Positions 62,719 through 64,000 of a stretch of DNA of 64,000 nt are shown piece after piece. The translations under genes and the position numbers were made by a program. Origin of the DNA: Williamsia soli (GTDB taxonomy: Bacteria > Actinomycetota > Actinomycetes > Mycobacteriales > Mycobacteriaceae); assembly GCF_017377795.1 (NCBI RefSeq), contig NZ_JAFRDR010000002.1, positions 124,001 to 188,000 of the forward strand. The letters run 5' to 3'. The number at the start of each line of letters is the position of its first letter. Within the stretch, counting starts at the first letter, position 1. Below the pieces are notes generated by a model that was given only the letters and a program-made list of their open reading frames with translations, was not told the origin of the DNA and did not search any database.

Positions 62719-63174
62719 TCAGCGGCCGGCAAGCGCAGCGACCTGCGTGATGGACTCGCGCATCTTGTCCGCCGACACCCGAGGCAGATTTCGTCGGGCG
62801 AGGTACTCGGGATCTGTGACACGCGACCAATCGCACGTCTGTGTCACACGCGTTCCGTCTTCGGTAGCTGTCAGCTCCCACTCCCATCGCACCCCGACGG
62901 GCGGCCGATCAGGGCGCGCAGGCATCCAAGCGATCACCTTGTCGGGTTCAAACGCCACGACGTGATTGACGACCTCGTAGGGTCTGCCCGACTCATCACG
63001 CATCGCAATGGCGAATGTTGCTCCCTCACCGGCGATCCGGCGTGGTGCGTGGGCCAGCTGAAGCATCCCCGAGCCGTCGAGTTCGACGTGTTTCGCCGGA
63101 TCGGTGAGAACGCTGAACACCGCGGACGGCGTCACGGGTACTTCGACGCTCACCGACAAGTATTTATCCGCCAC
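62719..63174 (-). CDS. SRPBCC family protein
   Basis: A 151-residue START-like protein: VEVPVTPSAVFSVLTDPAKH at the N-terminus, ELDGSGMLQLAHAPRRIAGE, VRWEWELTATEDGTRVTQTCDWSRV in the core and a final amphipathic helix. It is a paralogue of the protein at 40233 (same DP-HV-xDGSGML pattern). No function is known. The GTG start is the most likely, since the conserved region begins directly after it, but the ribosome site is weak. It converges on the coiled-coil gene with one base between stops. Confidence 0.82.
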   Translation of the reverse strand: MADKYLSVSVEVPVTPSAVFSVLTDPAKHVELDGSGMLQLAHAPRRIAGEGATFAIAMRDESGRPYEVVNHVVAFEPDKVIAWMPARPDRPPVGVRWEWELTATEDGTRVTQTCDWSRVTDPEYLARRNLPRVSADKMRESITQVAALAGR

Positions 63175-63217
63175 ATCTTCGACCCTACTGTCAAAACTCT
63201 TTCCTGGGCACAACGCC

Positions 63218-64000
63218 TTACTGGGCGGATTCGGGGGTCGAGTGCCGTTCGTACCACTGAGCGACCAGCGTCGAACCGATGCCATGGATCACCACACTGC
63301 CCAGCACTGTCACCGTCATCGCATACAGGGTGTCGTTGGCGATCCGGCCTTCGAGTGCGTTGTAGGCAAGCAGCCCGAACACGATGGATGCGGTACCGCG
63401 GGGACCCAGCATGCCGATCACCAGTCGGTCGGTTCGGCTCAGCGTCGTACCCAGCAGCGACAGGTACACCGGTACGATCCTCAAGATCGTCAGCGCTGCG
63501 ATCGACAGCACGATGATCTGCCAGACGAAACCGAACTCGAGCACCAACACCGCGGTGCACCCGAACACGAACCACATTGCCAGAGCAGCGAGCACACTCA
63601 CATCATCTACAAGGCTGAGCTCCGACTCGGTTGGCAGAGTCGACCGCGCCGCCTTGTAGGCGATACCGCAGATGAACGCGGCGACGAAACCGTTGCCGTG
63701 CAACTCCGTTGCCGAGCCATAGGCCAAAAGGGGAAAGATGACAAGGCTGATCCGGATCGATTGTTCGGTCGCGAAACCTCGCGCCATCGATTGGTTGGTC
63801 AGCCAGGCAGCCACGACACCGACCACGCCACCGGCGACGATGGCGTAGACCGCTGACGGCACCGCGGTCTCGAGTGCATCTACCGGACCCTCCGCATGTG
63901 AATGATCGCCGGCGAGGGTCAGCGCGAAAATGAACAGCGGCGCGACGATCCCGTCGTTGTAGCCGCTCTCGATGTTGAGGACGTTGCGCACCCGCAGGGG
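63218..64000 (-). CDS. Na+/H+ (cation:proton) antiporter, CPA1 family, C-terminal part
   Basis: The C-terminal 260 residues of a monovalent cation:proton antiporter; the N-terminus lies beyond the window end. VRNVLNIESGYNDGIVAPLF contains the ESxxND-type ion-binding motif of CPA1 proteins. Six or more membrane segments follow (SAVYAIVAGGVVGVVAAWL; FVAAFICGIAYKAA; SVLAALAMWFVFGCTAVLVL; QIIVLSIAALTILRIVPVYL), then RLVIGMLGPRGTASIVFGLL with the conserved Arg. It probably controls cytoplasmic pH and sodium. Confidence 0.9.
   Translation of the reverse strand, partial: PLRVRNVLNIESGYNDGIVAPLFIFALTLAGDHSHAEGPVDALETAVPSAVYAIVAGGVVGVVAAWLTNQSMARGFATEQSIRISLVIFPLLAYGSATELHGNGFVAAFICGIAYKAARSTLPTESELSLVDDVSVLAALAMWFVFGCTAVLVLEFGFVWQIIVLSIAALTILRIVPVYLSLLGTTLSRTDRLVIGMLGPRGTASIVFGLLAYNALEGRIANDTLYAMTVTVLGSVVIHGIGSTLVAQWYERHSTPESAQ

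Overview
The window is high-GC actinobacterial DNA with short intergenic gaps, frequent GTG/TTG starts and many ATGA/GTGA stop-start overlaps. The gene set points to a mycolic-acid actinomycete of the order Mycobacteriales, most like Gordonia or Rhodococcus. It includes type II NADH dehydrogenase, RecBCD, paired FadE-type acyl-CoA dehydrogenases, an EthA-like Baeyer-Villiger monooxygenase, F420/FMN-type oxidoreductases and a KstD-like flavoprotein. Genus and species are inferred from style and gene content only. No rRNA, tRNA, CRISPR array, phage or intact insertion sequence was seen.

Layout. 1-2.8 kb: the tail of a probable urease accessory gene, ndh, a GNAT acetyltransferase and an SDR gene remnant. 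2.8-11.8 kb: a thioesterase followed by recC-recB-recD. 11.8-18.6 kb: a PIG-L deacetylase, a LapA-domain protein, a truncated alpha/beta-hydrolase gene, an operon of Mo-oxidoreductase, flavoprotein reductase and threonine aldolase, a TIGR01777 epimerase and an AraC regulator. 18.7-25.4 kb: a KstD-like dehydrogenase, a membrane protein, a secreted cupin and an SDR/acyl-CoA dehydrogenase/APH-kinase module. 25.4-31.2 kb: an HxlR regulator facing a methyltransferase, two lipoproteins, a 33-bp tandem repeat, and a HAD hydrolase coupled to a rhomboid-like protein. 31.3-34.6 kb: a TetR regulator facing two fused-reading acyl-CoA dehydrogenases, then a pterin dehydratase. 34.7-44.8 kb: two DHA2-type efflux pumps (one with its own MarR), two alpha/beta hydrolases, the EthA-like monooxygenase, a secreted glycosidase and small stress-type proteins. 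44.4-53.8 kb: a MarR/cupin pair, a Tat-exported berberine-bridge-type oxidase, a heterodimeric ABC exporter, a PhoD phosphatase and a RidA/SRPBCC pair. 53.8-58.8 kb: a WYL regulator, an LLM oxidoreductase, a TetR, an APH-type kinase and a lipocalin-like partner. 58.9-64 kb: a MarR/DoxX pair, LtrA, a Ddn-like protein, a coiled-coil protein, an SRPBCC protein and a truncated CPA1 antiporter.

The window reads as ordinary chromosome rich in catabolic and detoxification modules, each with its own local regulator. Most regulators face a divergent target, and clear palindromic operators can be read between them (31.9, 36.2, 40.8, 44.85, 56.5 and 59.5 kb). Convergent gene pairs are often separated by hairpins that contain both stop codons. 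Several genes lack a Shine-Dalgarno sequence but have a TAnnnT hexamer 6-7 bases before the start, as expected for leaderless mRNAs. The most interesting candidates for new biology are the SDR/ACAD/kinase module (22.3-25.4 kb), the LLM/TetR/kinase/lipocalin-like cluster (54.8-58.8 kb) and the orphan operator at 36.2 kb.
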